Source: Allobosea sp. 67-29 (GTDB lineage: Bacteria > Pseudomonadota > Alphaproteobacteria > Rhizobiales > Beijerinckiaceae). Taken from it: a stretch of 64,000 nucleotides of DNA. Location of the stretch: NCBI RefSeq assembly GCF_001898115.1, contig NZ_MKSQ01000026.1, positions 1 to 64,000 of the forward strand. The letters are read 5' to 3'. Below are positions 8,697-16,545 of this stretch, in pieces (position 1 is the stretch's first letter; every line of letters begins with the position of its first letter). The position numbers were made by a program, and so were the translations under genes. The notes below the pieces were generated by a model, which searched no databases, was not told the origin of the DNA, and was given only the letters and a program-made list of their open reading frames with translations.

Positions 8697-9374
8697 TCAG
8701 TATTGCATCGCCCGCGCCCTGGCGTTGCCGATATGAGCCGCCATCGCTGCGCCCGCGCGCTCGGGGTCGCGGGTCTCGATCGCCGCGATGATGGCGAGGT
8801 GGTCCTGCATCACCGGCACGATGATGCTGTTGTGGATGCGCGTCTCATATTGCCGGATCAGCCGGATCTTGAGCCAGGTGACGCGGAAGGCCTGGCTCAC
8901 GATGTCGTTGTCGAGATGATCGATGATCGCCTCGTGCATCAGCCGGTCGATGTCCTCGGCATCCTCGATCAGCGTCTCGTCGCCGCCGGCCTCGGCCCGC
9001 GCGATGATCGCCTCGTGGCGCGCCCTCTGCTCGGCGATCTCGGCGTCGCTCGCGTTCTGCGCGTAGAGCGCCGTCGCCTCCTTCTCGAGGAAAAGCCGGA
9101 ACTGGAAGGCGTTGCGGATCAGGTTGAGGTCGACATGGGCAACCTGCATGCCCCGCTGCGGCACGGTCTTGATCAGCCCCTCCGCTTCCAGCCGCGGCAC
9201 GAGCTCGCGGATCGCGCCCAGCGGAAAGCCCGTCATCGCGACAAGCTCGCGCTGGGTCACGAACTGGCCGGGCTTGATCTCGCGCGCCAGCAGCCGCTCG
9301 GTGAAGGAAGCATAGGCGCGCTCCCTCAGCTTCAGCGGCTCGCCCTCCCGCGGTTCCTGCTCCGGCTGGCTCAC
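8697..9374 (-). CDS. GntR-family transcriptional regulator, FCD subfamily
   Basis: A 225-residue regulator. An N-terminal winged helix-turn-helix (about residues 15-80, including GQFVTQRELVAMTGFPLGAI and LIKTVPQRGMQV) is followed by an all-helical FCD ligand domain. The FCD metal/effector residues Asp and His are seen in DIDRLMHEAIIDH, with a late His in AAMAAHIGNARA. It starts at GTG, with GGAGG four bases upstream. Lying between the TRAP genes and the aldolase, it probably represses one or both in response to a sugar acid. Confidence 0.9.
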   Translation of the reverse strand: MSQPEQEPREGEPLKLRERAYASFTERLLAREIKPGQFVTQRELVAMTGFPLGAIRELVPRLEAEGLIKTVPQRGMQVAHVDLNLIRNAFQFRLFLEKEATALYAQNASDAEIAEQRARHEAIIARAEAGGDETLIEDAEDIDRLMHEAIIDHLDNDIVSQAFRVTWLKIRLIRQYETRIHNSIIVPVMQDHLAIIAAIETRDPERAGAAMAAHIGNARARAMQY

Positions 9375-9398
9375 AATTCCTCCTCCAGGCCGCCCCGC

Positions 9399-10295
9399 TC
9401 AGGCAGCCTTCGCCTGTGTGATCGAATCGAAAGCGGCAAAGAGCCGCTTCCGGGTCGCCTCGTCCAGCGCCTCGAGCGGCGGGCGCATCGCGCCGTAGCC
9501 GGCATCGCCGTGGACATGGCCGGTCAGCGCCTTCACCGCTGCGAGCACCGGATAGGAGCAGATCTCGTCGACCAGCGCGTTCACCACCGGGCTGTCCTTC
9601 CCCTCGTACACCATCGGGCGCAGCAGCGCCGGCACCAGGTTCGCGACGCCGCAGATCGTGCCCTGCGCGCCATTGCGTACGGCCCTGGCGAGCTGCCTCT
9701 CGTCGCCGACGAGGATCGCAAGCTCGCCATGCGCCTTCAGCAGCGCCTCGGTGTTGGCGTAGTCGCCCGAGGAATCCTTCACGCCGGCGATCAAGCCCGG
9801 GAAGGCCGTCTTCAACCGCTGCACCAGCCCGACGCTGATCTCGACCGCCGTCACTGACGGGATATGGTAGAGGATGATGTTGCGGGCCGAGCTGCCGAGC
9901 TTCTCGAGGAACTGCGAGAACCAGGCATAGAGTCCCTCGTCGCCGACCCCCTTGAAGTAGAAGGGCGGCGCGACGAGCAGCCCCTTGGCTCCGGCATCGA
10001 GCGCGAGCCGCGACTGCTCGATCGCCTCATGCATCGAGGCGGCCGCGATGCCGGCATGGATCCGCGTCGCCGGATCGATCCCGGCGCCGATCAGCGCCCC
10101 CATCATCGCGGTCCGCGCCGGCAGGCCAAGCGCCGCACCCTCGCCGGTCGTGCCGAACAGGGTGACGGAATCGCAGCCCTGCGCCAGCACATGGCGCGCG
10201 TGACGGACGAGACGCGGCAGGTCGACGCCGCCGCCCTCCCGCATCGGGGTGGTGATCGCGCAGGAGAGGCCGAAGCGGGTCTTGTCGGAGGCCAT
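9399..10295 (-). CDS. DapA/NanA-family aldolase (dihydrodipicolinate synthase-like)
   Basis: A 298-residue class I aldolase of the DHDPS/N-acetylneuraminate lyase superfamily. The Schiff-base lysine is K173 in GVKDSSGD, the catalytic tyrosine is Y143 in ILYHIPS, and the pyruvate-carboxylate loop is FGTTGEG (residues 47-53). Because it sits in a carbohydrate-uptake cluster and not with lysine genes, it is more likely a catabolic 2-keto-3-deoxy-sugar-acid or related lyase than true DapA. The FCD regulator is 24 bases downstream and the ABC transporter is upstream on the same strand. Confidence 0.88.
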   Translation of the reverse strand: MASDKTRFGLSCAITTPMREGGGVDLPRLVRHARHVLAQGCDSVTLFGTTGEGAALGLPARTAMMGALIGAGIDPATRIHAGIAAASMHEAIEQSRLALDAGAKGLLVAPPFYFKGVGDEGLYAWFSQFLEKLGSSARNIILYHIPSVTAVEISVGLVQRLKTAFPGLIAGVKDSSGDYANTEALLKAHGELAILVGDERQLARAVRNGAQGTICGVANLVPALLRPMVYEGKDSPVVNALVDEICSYPVLAAVKALTGHVHGDAGYGAMRPPLEALDEATRKRLFAAFDSITQAKAA

Positions 10296-10324
10296 GGGAT
10301 GAGCTTTCAGGGCTGAATGTTGAC

Positions 10325-10334
10325 TGACATGTTA
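10325..10334. promoter_or_regulatory. Candidate operator palindrome TGACATGTTA
   Basis: A near-perfect 10-base palindrome lies 30 bases before the aldolase start, between it and the last ABC permease gene. A matching TAACATGTTG occurs at 13704-13713 in the divergent promoter of the ABC operon and the amidohydrolase. Two copies upstream of functionally linked genes suggest one regulator, plausibly the FCD-GntR protein at 8697. This is pattern-based inference. Confidence 0.35.
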
Positions 10335-10376
10335 GGATGAAGACAGTACCGCCTGCAAGCGGTCCTTAGGACTCTG

Positions 10377-11195
10377 CTAGCCGTCCTTGAGGCCTCCGGC
10401 GGAGAGGCCAGCGACGATCTGGCGCTGCGCGATGACGGTGACGAGGAGCACGGGCAGCGTCACCAGCAGCGCCGCGGCAGCAAGCGGCCCCCAGGAGATC
10501 TGCTCGAAGGTCAGCGAATTGTAGACGGCCGAAGGCAGCGTGCGGCTCGCCTTGCCGCCGAGCACCACCGAGAAGATGAAGTTGTTCCAGGAGAAGATGA
10601 AGGCGAGAATGCCGCCGACCACGATGCCCGGCTTCGCCAGCGGCAGCGCGACATGGCGGAAGGCCTGCCAGGTCGTGGCGCCGTCGATGCGCGAGGCATC
10701 CTCCAGCTCCATCGGCACGTTTTCGAAATACCCGATCATGATCCAGACGATGATCGGGATGGTGATGACGAGATGGGTGATGACCAGCGCGGTAATGGAG
10801 CCGACCAGCCCGGTGATCTGGAAGAGCAGGAAGAGCGGGATGAGATAGGACAGGGCCGGCGTCATCCGCGCGATCAGGATCAGGATCGCGAACTTATGCG
10901 CCTTGCCGCGCGCGATGCCGTAGCCGGCCGGCACGCCGACGAGAAGCCCGATCAGCACCGCCCCGCCGGTGACGAGGATCGAGTTCCAGAGATAGAGCCC
11001 GAAATTGTTCTGCGCGAAGACGTCGACATAGTTCTTCAGCGTCGGCGGGTTGGGGATGAAGACCGGCGGGAAGGCGGTGTTGTCGAGTTCGTTCTTGAGC
11101 GACAGCGAGATCATCCAGAGGAAGACCAGCACCGCCGGCGAGACCAGCACGAAGACCGAGGCCCAGAAGCCGGCTTTCTTGAGCACGCGGTTCAT
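10377..11195 (-). CDS. Sugar ABC transporter permease (MalG-like)
   Basis: A 272-residue carbohydrate-type (CUT1) permease with six hydrophobic segments. The C-terminal EAA loop EDASRIDGATTWQAFRHVAL contacts the ATPase. The ATG at 11195 overlaps the upstream permease stop as TGATG, which fixes this start over the GTG at 11207. It forms a heterodimer with the preceding permease. No ATPase gene accompanies the pair. The gene ends at the TAG near 10377. Confidence 0.9.
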   Translation of the reverse strand: MNRVLKKAGFWASVFVLVSPAVLVFLWMISLSLKNELDNTAFPPVFIPNPPTLKNYVDVFAQNNFGLYLWNSILVTGGAVLIGLLVGVPAGYGIARGKAHKFAILILIARMTPALSYLIPLFLLFQITGLVGSITALVITHLVITIPIIVWIMIGYFENVPMELEDASRIDGATTWQAFRHVALPLAKPGIVVGGILAFIFSWNNFIFSVVLGGKASRTLPSAVYNSLTFEQISWGPLAAAALLVTLPVLLVTVIAQRQIVAGLSAGGLKDG

Positions 11196-12124
11196 CACGC
11201 GTTCCACTTCGACTTCTGCCGGGCATAGAGCAGCAGCAGCGAGAGCATGATGATGATGACGAAGAAGATCACCACCACGGCCGAGGCGTAGCCGATCTTG
11301 TAGAACTGGAAGGCCTGCAGATAGAGGAAGATGTTCAGCGTTTCCGACGCCGTTCCCGGCCCGCCCTGCGTGATCACGAAGATCGTGTCGAACGCCTTCA
11401 GCGCATCGATGGTGCGGATCACGATCGCCACCATGATGAAGGGCCAGACCAGCGGCAGCGTGATGTGCCGGAACATGTGCCAGTCGTTCGCGCCGTCGAT
11501 CAGCGCGGACTCGTAGGGTTCTCGCGGCAGCCCGGCCAATCCGCCCAGCACGATCAGCATGACCAGCGGCGTCCAGTGCCAGACCTCGACCATGACCAGC
11601 GTCGGGATCACCGTCGCCGGATCGTAGACCCAGCCCTGCGGCGGAATCCCGACCAGAGAAAGAAGGTAGTTCAACACCCCGAGCTGCGGGTGGAACATCA
11701 TGGTCCAGACCAGCGCCACCGCGACCGGCGTCGCCATCATCGGCATGACGAAGACCGTGCGCAGCAGGCCCCGGAACGGGAATTCGCGATGGAAGACCAG
11801 CGCCGCCGCGGTGCCGAACAGGATGGGCAGCACCACTGCCAGCACCGTGAAATAGGCGGTGTGGCCGATCGCCTCGACGAAGCGCTCGTCCTTCGCCAGC
11901 GCGGCGAAATTGCTGAGTCCGACAGATTCGGCGCCGCCGCCGATCTTCCAGTCCTGCGTCGACATGAACAGGGTGAACAGCCAGGGGAAGACGATCACCG
12001 CCGCGATCACCAGCACCGCGGGCAGCGAGAACAACCAGTAGCGCGGCGTGAAATCCGCCGAGGCCGCAGCGGTGCTGGCGGGCGTCGTATCGGCAATGCC
12101 GGCTGGCAGGGACGTGCTGGTCAT
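11195..12124 (-). CDS. Sugar ABC transporter permease (MalF-like)
   Basis: A 309-residue CUT1 permease. Following a Ser/Ala-rich N-terminus, helix 1 is WLFSLPAVLVIAAVIVFPWL. The conserved MalF-type segments MFHPQLGVLNYLLSLVGIPP and the EAA loop EPYESALIDGANDWHMFRHI are present. An upstream TTG at 12160 would extend into a repeat, so ATG 12124 is preferred. Downstream permease translation is coupled through a one-base overlap. It works with the binding protein encoded at 12230-13567. Confidence 0.9.
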   Translation of the reverse strand: MTSTSLPAGIADTTPASTAAASADFTPRYWLFSLPAVLVIAAVIVFPWLFTLFMSTQDWKIGGGAESVGLSNFAALAKDERFVEAIGHTAYFTVLAVVLPILFGTAAALVFHREFPFRGLLRTVFVMPMMATPVAVALVWTMMFHPQLGVLNYLLSLVGIPPQGWVYDPATVIPTLVMVEVWHWTPLVMLIVLGGLAGLPREPYESALIDGANDWHMFRHITLPLVWPFIMVAIVIRTIDALKAFDTIFVITQGGPGTASETLNIFLYLQAFQFYKIGYASAVVVIFFVIIIMLSLLLLYARQKSKWNA

Positions 12125-12136
12125 GCGTCTGGAACC

Positions 12137-12218
12137 GTCATGCCCGGGCTTGGGCCGCAAGCATGTCTTCGAAGCTGCGCTGGGGTGGCGTCATGGCCGG
12201 GCCGAGCCGGGCCATGAC
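12137..12218. repeat. Intergenic hairpin repeat in the sugar ABC operon
   Basis: This lies between the binding-protein and first permease genes. GTCATGGCC (12190-12198) and GGCCATGAC (12210-12218) form a hairpin, and a related GTCATGCCCGGGC sequence starts near 12137. The composition resembles the other dispersed repeats in this window. A message-stabilising or partial-termination role between binding protein and permeases is plausible but inferred. Confidence 0.5.
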
Positions 12219-12229
12219 GCCTGATGGTC

Positions 12230-13567
12230 TCAGCCCTGCTCGCTCTTGGCGAGCACCGGCGCGAAGGTCTCGGTCGCCTTCTTCAGCTCGGCCGCGACAT
12301 CCGCGCCGCCGATCATGTTGGTCAGCGCCACGCCGAAGACATCGCGGAACTCGGTCACCGGCACGATCTGCGGCAGCCCGGCCCGCGCGATCTTGGCCGA
12401 GTTCAGCAGGCAGTCGAAATACTGCTTGCCGAACTTGGAGGCCTGGATCGTCGCGGTATCGAGATAGGCCGAGGAACGACCGGGCGCGCCGGCGCCGCTC
12501 TTCAGCATCGCGAGCTGGTTCTTCTTGTTGGTCATGAACTGGAGGTAGAGCCAGGCCGCCTCCTTCTTGGAGGAGCCGCGCGAGATGCCCATGCCGTCGG
12601 CGAACATCGCCGCGTGATGCGCCTTCGGCCCCGGCGGCGTGACGCCGTAGCCGACCTTGCCGACGATGCGCGACTTGGACGGGTCCTCCAGCGGCGTGGC
12701 GAAGCCGACGCCGTCGAGCCACATCGCGGCGCGCCCCTGCATGAAGGTGGTCTGGCACTCGTTCCAGTTGAAGCCGACGGAGCCGACCGGCCCGGTCTCC
12801 TTGTTCAGCTTCTTGTAGAGTTCGCCGGCCCAGATCGCCTCCGGCGTGTCGGTCTGCAGCTTGCCTTCGGGCGAGGTCGTCTCCATGCCCTGGCCGAGCA
12901 TCAGCGCGGTCCAGACCGGGACATTCGCGTTCTTCAGGCCGCGCGAGACGAAGCCGGCGACGCCCTTGGCGGGATCGTGCAGCTTCTGCGCCGCGGTGAA
13001 CATCTCGTCCATCGTCTTGGGATAGGCGACGCCCTTCGCGTCGAAGAGCTCCTTGTTGTAGTAGACGATCCAGTAATCGACGAAGAACGGGATCGTATCG
13101 AGCGAGCCGTCGGCCTGGCGCGCATAGGCGACCGGGCCCGCGCCGAAATCGGCGAAGTCGAAGTCCGGCGAGGTCAGCGACGCGTTCTTGATGTAGGGCT
13201 CGAGGTTCTCGAACCACTTGCCCTTGGCCGCCATGCGCTTCTGCACGTGCAGCGAGATGCCGCTGACGTCGAAGGAGGGCTTGCCCGAGGCGAACTCGAT
13301 CACAGCCTTCTGACGCTGCTGCTGCTCCGGCACCTGCTCGGAGGAGACCTTGATGCCGGTCATCTCGGTGAATTCCTTCTCCGCCTGCTGCATCAGGTCG
13401 GAGCGCGGGTTCTTGACCAGCAGCACGTCGATCGACTGGCCGGAAAACTTCTTCCAGTCGAACGCCCCTTGCGCCTGCGCCTTGCGCAGCACCAGCGGCG
13501 AGGCGAGCGCGGCGGCCGCGCCGCCCAGAAGGACGCGGCGGGTCGGCTTGAGAAGATGATCGGTCAT
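12230..13567 (-). CDS. Sugar ABC transporter substrate-binding protein
   Basis: A 445-residue extracellular solute-binding protein of the carbohydrate (family 1) type. It begins MTDHLLKPTRRVLLGGAAAA, a Tat-type signal with twin arginines, ending near LRKAQAQ. The mature part shows the family pattern DVLLVKNPRSDLMQQAEKEF near the N-terminus and MFADGMGISRGSSKKEAAWL towards the C-terminus. GGGAGGAC precedes the ATG by a few bases, which decides this start. Ligand is unknown. The nearby lactonase-like enzyme and aldolase suggest a deoxy- or hexose-type sugar. Confidence 0.9.
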   Translation of the reverse strand: MTDHLLKPTRRVLLGGAAAALASPLVLRKAQAQGAFDWKKFSGQSIDVLLVKNPRSDLMQQAEKEFTEMTGIKVSSEQVPEQQQRQKAVIEFASGKPSFDVSGISLHVQKRMAAKGKWFENLEPYIKNASLTSPDFDFADFGAGPVAYARQADGSLDTIPFFVDYWIVYYNKELFDAKGVAYPKTMDEMFTAAQKLHDPAKGVAGFVSRGLKNANVPVWTALMLGQGMETTSPEGKLQTDTPEAIWAGELYKKLNKETGPVGSVGFNWNECQTTFMQGRAAMWLDGVGFATPLEDPSKSRIVGKVGYGVTPPGPKAHHAAMFADGMGISRGSSKKEAAWLYLQFMTNKKNQLAMLKSGAGAPGRSSAYLDTATIQASKFGKQYFDCLLNSAKIARAGLPQIVPVTEFRDVFGVALTNMIGGADVAAELKKATETFAPVLAKSEQG

Positions 13568-13703
13568 CGGCGTCCTCCCCAGGACTCTTGCACCATGGTC
13601 GTGCCGCCCTTTGCGGGCTCGGCTTCGCGGGCCGCTCGGATGCGGCGCTTCCGCCACCCGCGACCGGGCTCGACGCTAATCCGCTTTCGGGCCGGTTGCA
13701 AGC

Positions 13704-13713
13704 TAACATGTTG
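13704..13713. promoter_or_regulatory. Candidate operator TAACATGTTG in divergent promoter
   Basis: This near-palindrome lies midway in the 207-base divergent region between the ABC binding-protein gene (minus) and the amidohydrolase (plus). It matches the site at 10325-10334 in 8 of 10 positions, which suggests joint control of transporter, lactonase and aldolase. Confidence 0.35.
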
Positions 13714-13774
13714 GCGTGCACATAGTGCGGCACCAGATGCCGACCGGCACCGATCCTGCCGTTGGGAGACGCCC

Positions 13775-14680
13775 GTGCAGAGCCAGCCCCGCATCGATTC
13801 CCACCAGCACTTCTGGCGGCTCTCCCGCGGCGATTACGGCTGGCTCACCCCGGCGCTCGGCCCCATACACCGCGACTTCGAACCCGCCGACCTCGCCCCG
13901 CATCTCACCGAGCACGACATCGCCGCCACCATCCTCGTCCAGGCCGCCCCGACCGAGGCGGAGACGCGCTTCCTGCTCGATATCGCGGCCCGTACCCCCT
14001 TCGTCGCCGGGGTGGTCGGCTGGGCCGATTTCGAGGCTCCCGACGCCCCGGCCCGGATCGCCGCGCTGGCGGTCGACCCGCTGCTCGTCGGCCTGCGGCC
14101 CATGGTCCAGGACATTCCCGATCCGCACTGGCTCGCCCGGCCGGAGCTCGCCCCCGCCTTCGCCGCCCTGAACGAGCACGGCCTGGTCTTCGACGCGCTG
14201 GTGAAGCCGCCGCAAATCCCGGCCCTGCTCGCCCTGCTCGCGCGCGAGACGCAGCTTCCCGTCGTCATCGACCACGGCGCCAAGCCCGACCTCACCAAGC
14301 CCGACCTCACCGGCGCCGATCTCGCCGAGTGGCGCGACGGCATCGCGGCGCTGGCGGCGCGGCCGAACACGGCCTGCAAGCTCTCCGGCCTCGTCACCGA
14401 AGCCGGACCGGACTGGAGCGACGCAACGCTCGCGCCGGCTGTCGCCCATCTCGTCGCCTGCTTCGGGCCTGAGCGCCTGCTCTGGGGCAGCGACTGGCCG
14501 GTCGCGACGCTGCGCGCCGCCTATGGCGACTGGCACGCCGCCGCCCGGCGCCTGACCGCGACGCTGACCGAGCCCGAGCGCGCCGCGCTCTTCGGCGGCA
14601 ATGCGGCGCGCCTCTACCTGGCGAAACGTGGCCGAAATCCGGCGAATCCCGTCAGCGGCGGTTCATCTTCCCGGTCCTAG
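13775..14680 (+). CDS. Amidohydrolase-2 family metal-dependent hydrolase (COG3618, lactonase-like)
   Basis: A 301-residue TIM-barrel hydrolase. The strand-1 metal motif is DSHQHFW (His10, His12), then VVIDHGAKP (His167) and LLWGSDWPV (Asp240), the pattern of the L-fuconolactonase/L-rhamnonolactonase-like COG3618 group. Such enzymes open sugar lactones to sugar acids. The start is GTG, preceded by GGGAG at about 6 bases; no ATG fits. It is divergent from the sugar ABC operon, and together with the DapA-family aldolase a lactone-to-keto-deoxy-acid route is plausible. The exact sugar is not determinable. Confidence 0.85.
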   Translation: MQSQPRIDSHQHFWRLSRGDYGWLTPALGPIHRDFEPADLAPHLTEHDIAATILVQAAPTEAETRFLLDIAARTPFVAGVVGWADFEAPDAPARIAALAVDPLLVGLRPMVQDIPDPHWLARPELAPAFAALNEHGLVFDALVKPPQIPALLALLARETQLPVVIDHGAKPDLTKPDLTGADLAEWRDGIAALAARPNTACKLSGLVTEAGPDWSDATLAPAVAHLVACFGPERLLWGSDWPVATLRAAYGDWHAAARRLTATLTEPERAALFGGNAARLYLAKRGRNPANPVSGGSSSRS

Positions 14681-14764
14681 CCTCTCTCCTGCTGCCCGAC
14701 CGCCCGGAATGACCCGCCCGGCCGCAGCGGCACCGACAGGCATCCCTTCGCGGGAGGATCTCAC

Positions 14765-15271
14765 ATGACACGGACCAGATTCGCGCTTGCCGCCGGCTTC
14801 CTCGCGCTCGCCGGCGGGTTCACGATGCAGGCCTCGACGCCGGCGCTCGCGCTGACGATGAAGGAGTGCAGCAGCAAGTACCAGGCGGCCAAGACCGGCA
14901 ACACGCTGAACGGCCAGTCCTGGAACGATTTCCGCAAGGCCCAGTGCGGCGACGGCACCGCCGCTGCCGCGACCTCCGCCGCCGGCGCGCCCGCCGCCGC
15001 GAACCCGCTGAAGCCCGCCGCCGCGACCGCCGCCGCCCCCGCGGCGCCGAAGCCCGCCGCGCCGCGCACGGCCGCGCCCGCCGGCAACGCGGTGTTCCCG
15101 AGCAAGGTCGACCCGAAATACTCGCAGCTCTCGGCCGGCAAGCAGCGCTTCAAGACCTGCGACGACCAGTACAACGCCAACAAGGCCACCAACGGCAATG
15201 GCGGCCTGAAATGGATCCAGAAGGGCGGCGGCTACTACAGCCAGTGCAACGCCCATCTGAAGGGCGCCTGA
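14765..15271 (+). CDS. Secreted cysteine-paired repeat protein, unknown function
   Basis: A 168-residue protein with a signal peptide (residues 1-31, ending PALALT). Two related modules flank an Ala/Pro-rich linker (about residues 62-115). The first contains KECSSKYQAAKTGNTLNGQ and closes with FRKAQC; the second contains KTCDDQYNANKATNG and closes with YYSQC. Each module holds two cysteines about 25-30 residues apart, so one disulfide per module is likely in the periplasm. GGAGG precedes the ATG. I recognise this type from other Rhizobiales but know no function. Confidence 0.8.
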   Translation: MTRTRFALAAGFLALAGGFTMQASTPALALTMKECSSKYQAAKTGNTLNGQSWNDFRKAQCGDGTAAAATSAAGAPAAANPLKPAAATAAAPAAPKPAAPRTAAPAGNAVFPSKVDPKYSQLSAGKQRFKTCDDQYNANKATNGNGGLKWIQKGGGYYSQCNAHLKGA

Positions 15272-15348
15272 GCGCCTCTGCGCCCAGCGCGCGGGGCGCC
15301 GGCCCGCCCGGCCGTCCCGCGCCCGCCTCGCCTCGGCGCCCCCTGTCG

Positions 15349-15609
15349 TCAGGCGCCCTTGGCGATGGCCTGCTTCAGCCGCGCGACGGCCTCCGCCGCG
15401 CCGGCCCTGACTTGCACGTCGGCGCTCTCGCCCTCGCGCTCGACCAGCGCGATCAGCGCCTCCGGCGTGATCGCCTCCCGCGCCGCGGTGAGCTTCAGCA
15501 CGGCATTGGCGAGGATGTTCGGCCAGAACGCCGCCCCGCCCTTGGCCAGCCCCTTGGCCTTGCGGCCCTCGAATTCGCGGGCGAGCTGTTCGGGGGTCTT
15601 CTTGGCCAT
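15349..15609 (-). CDS. Small hypothetical protein (86 aa)
   Basis: An 86-residue, mostly helical, soluble protein beginning MAKKTPEQLAREFEGRKAKG and rich in Ala, Lys and Glu. There is no signal peptide or membrane segment. GAGGTGAC lies just before the ATG on the minus strand. It is convergent with the preceding secreted protein. I do not recognise the family; the short helix-turn pattern (EQLAREFEGRK, AAEAVARLKQAIAKG) gives no functional clue. Confidence 0.65.
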   Translation of the reverse strand: MAKKTPEQLAREFEGRKAKGLAKGGAAFWPNILANAVLKLTAAREAITPEALIALVEREGESADVQVRAGAAEAVARLKQAIAKGA

Positions 15610-16545
15610 GGTCGCGTCACCTCCAAAGCAATTCCGGCAAGACTGCGAAGCGGCTTTGCGCCCGGAACCGCGTCAAAACAAAAGGCTGGAGCCTGACGGC
15701 GAACCCGGTTCGCCGGACAGGCTCAAGCGGAACGAGCCGCTGCCTATCACGAAACGCCGGACCCTGCCTGCCGTTTCGCTCCGCCCCGGCGGCCGGACCG
15801 CCGAGCGGGAGGCGGCTGCCCGGCGTCATGGCCGGACTTGTCCCGACCGTCCCCGTCTTCGTCCGTCGCGCAGCGTCGTGTTCAGGAGACGGATGCTCCC
15901 TCGGGGGCGAGCATGACGGCGAGGTCCGCGCACGCGCCTTCGCCCGCCCGCGCCGGGGCGCGTTCGGCTGTCATGAGGGGCAGCGGAGCGCCGCGAGGCG
16001 CGAGGTGTATAGGCCGCGTCCATTGAGCCAGGATGCGGCGCGGAGGGATTGAGCCACCCTCCGCACGCCCCGTGGCGCTCCGCCTGCCGGCGTTCTTAAG
16101 TCTTCGGGCCGCGCTTATACGGCTGGGCCGGTCGGGAGCTGCGGGTCCGGGCGCCAGTTCCCCTCATCGGGTTGTCGCGCCCTCGCTTACGCAATCCGTC
16201 ACGGCCGAGCCTTCCAGCGAGCTCCTCGCACAGGGATCGTAATGTCCCCAGGGCGGTGCCCCGAAGCCTCCCGGGAGTGGGTCGTAACCCCACCCGCAGG
16301 CGCCGCCCCCGCCCCCACCAACGGCATACCTCCGGATGGCTGCCCCTCGGGGACGAGGTGCGGCGATCATAGGCGCAGCGGAAGGAGCGGGGATAAGTTT
16401 TCCGGACGGGCGGCGGGGACCACTGATCCACCCGAAATGTTGCGCGTACAATAAGAAATCGCCTCTCCAAGTAACTCCGTTTCGAGTGGAAAATTAAAAA
16501 TCGACATTTCGACACTTATCGCAGCCGATTCACATCATCGCAATC
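15610..16545. other. Non-coding block of about 0.94 kb
   Basis: No convincing gene was found. The left part carries a dispersed repeat (15826-15925). The middle (16090-16400) is GC-rich with strong hairpin potential, notably GGGATCGTAATGTCCC at 16233-16248 and GTGGGTCGTAACCCCAC at 16277-16293. A TTATAC-like element at about 16116 could be a promoter -10. From about 16430 the sequence turns AT-rich, marking the edge of the OLD-nuclease island. A structured RNA is possible. I could not match tmRNA, RNase P, SRP or 6S RNA. Confidence 0.5.
15826..15925. repeat. Dispersed intergenic repeat, second copy
   Basis: Read on the minus strand it gives cgtcATGCTCGCCC, GAGCATCC and TGAACACG in the same order as the element at 7451-7555, then a GGACAAGTCCGGCCATGAC tail. 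The two copies are in opposite orientations. It is an intergenic repeat with no coding content. Confidence 0.55.

Noticed and set aside
16164-16451. 95-codon minus frame in the non-coding block
   Set aside because: It is Gly/Pro/Arg-rich with no ribosome site or family match; the repeated WGYDP-like parts are more simply explained by the DNA hairpins.
15610-16545. tmRNA, RNase P RNA, SRP RNA or 6S RNA
   Set aside because: The conserved core sequences of these RNAs that I know were not found; only generic hairpins are visible.
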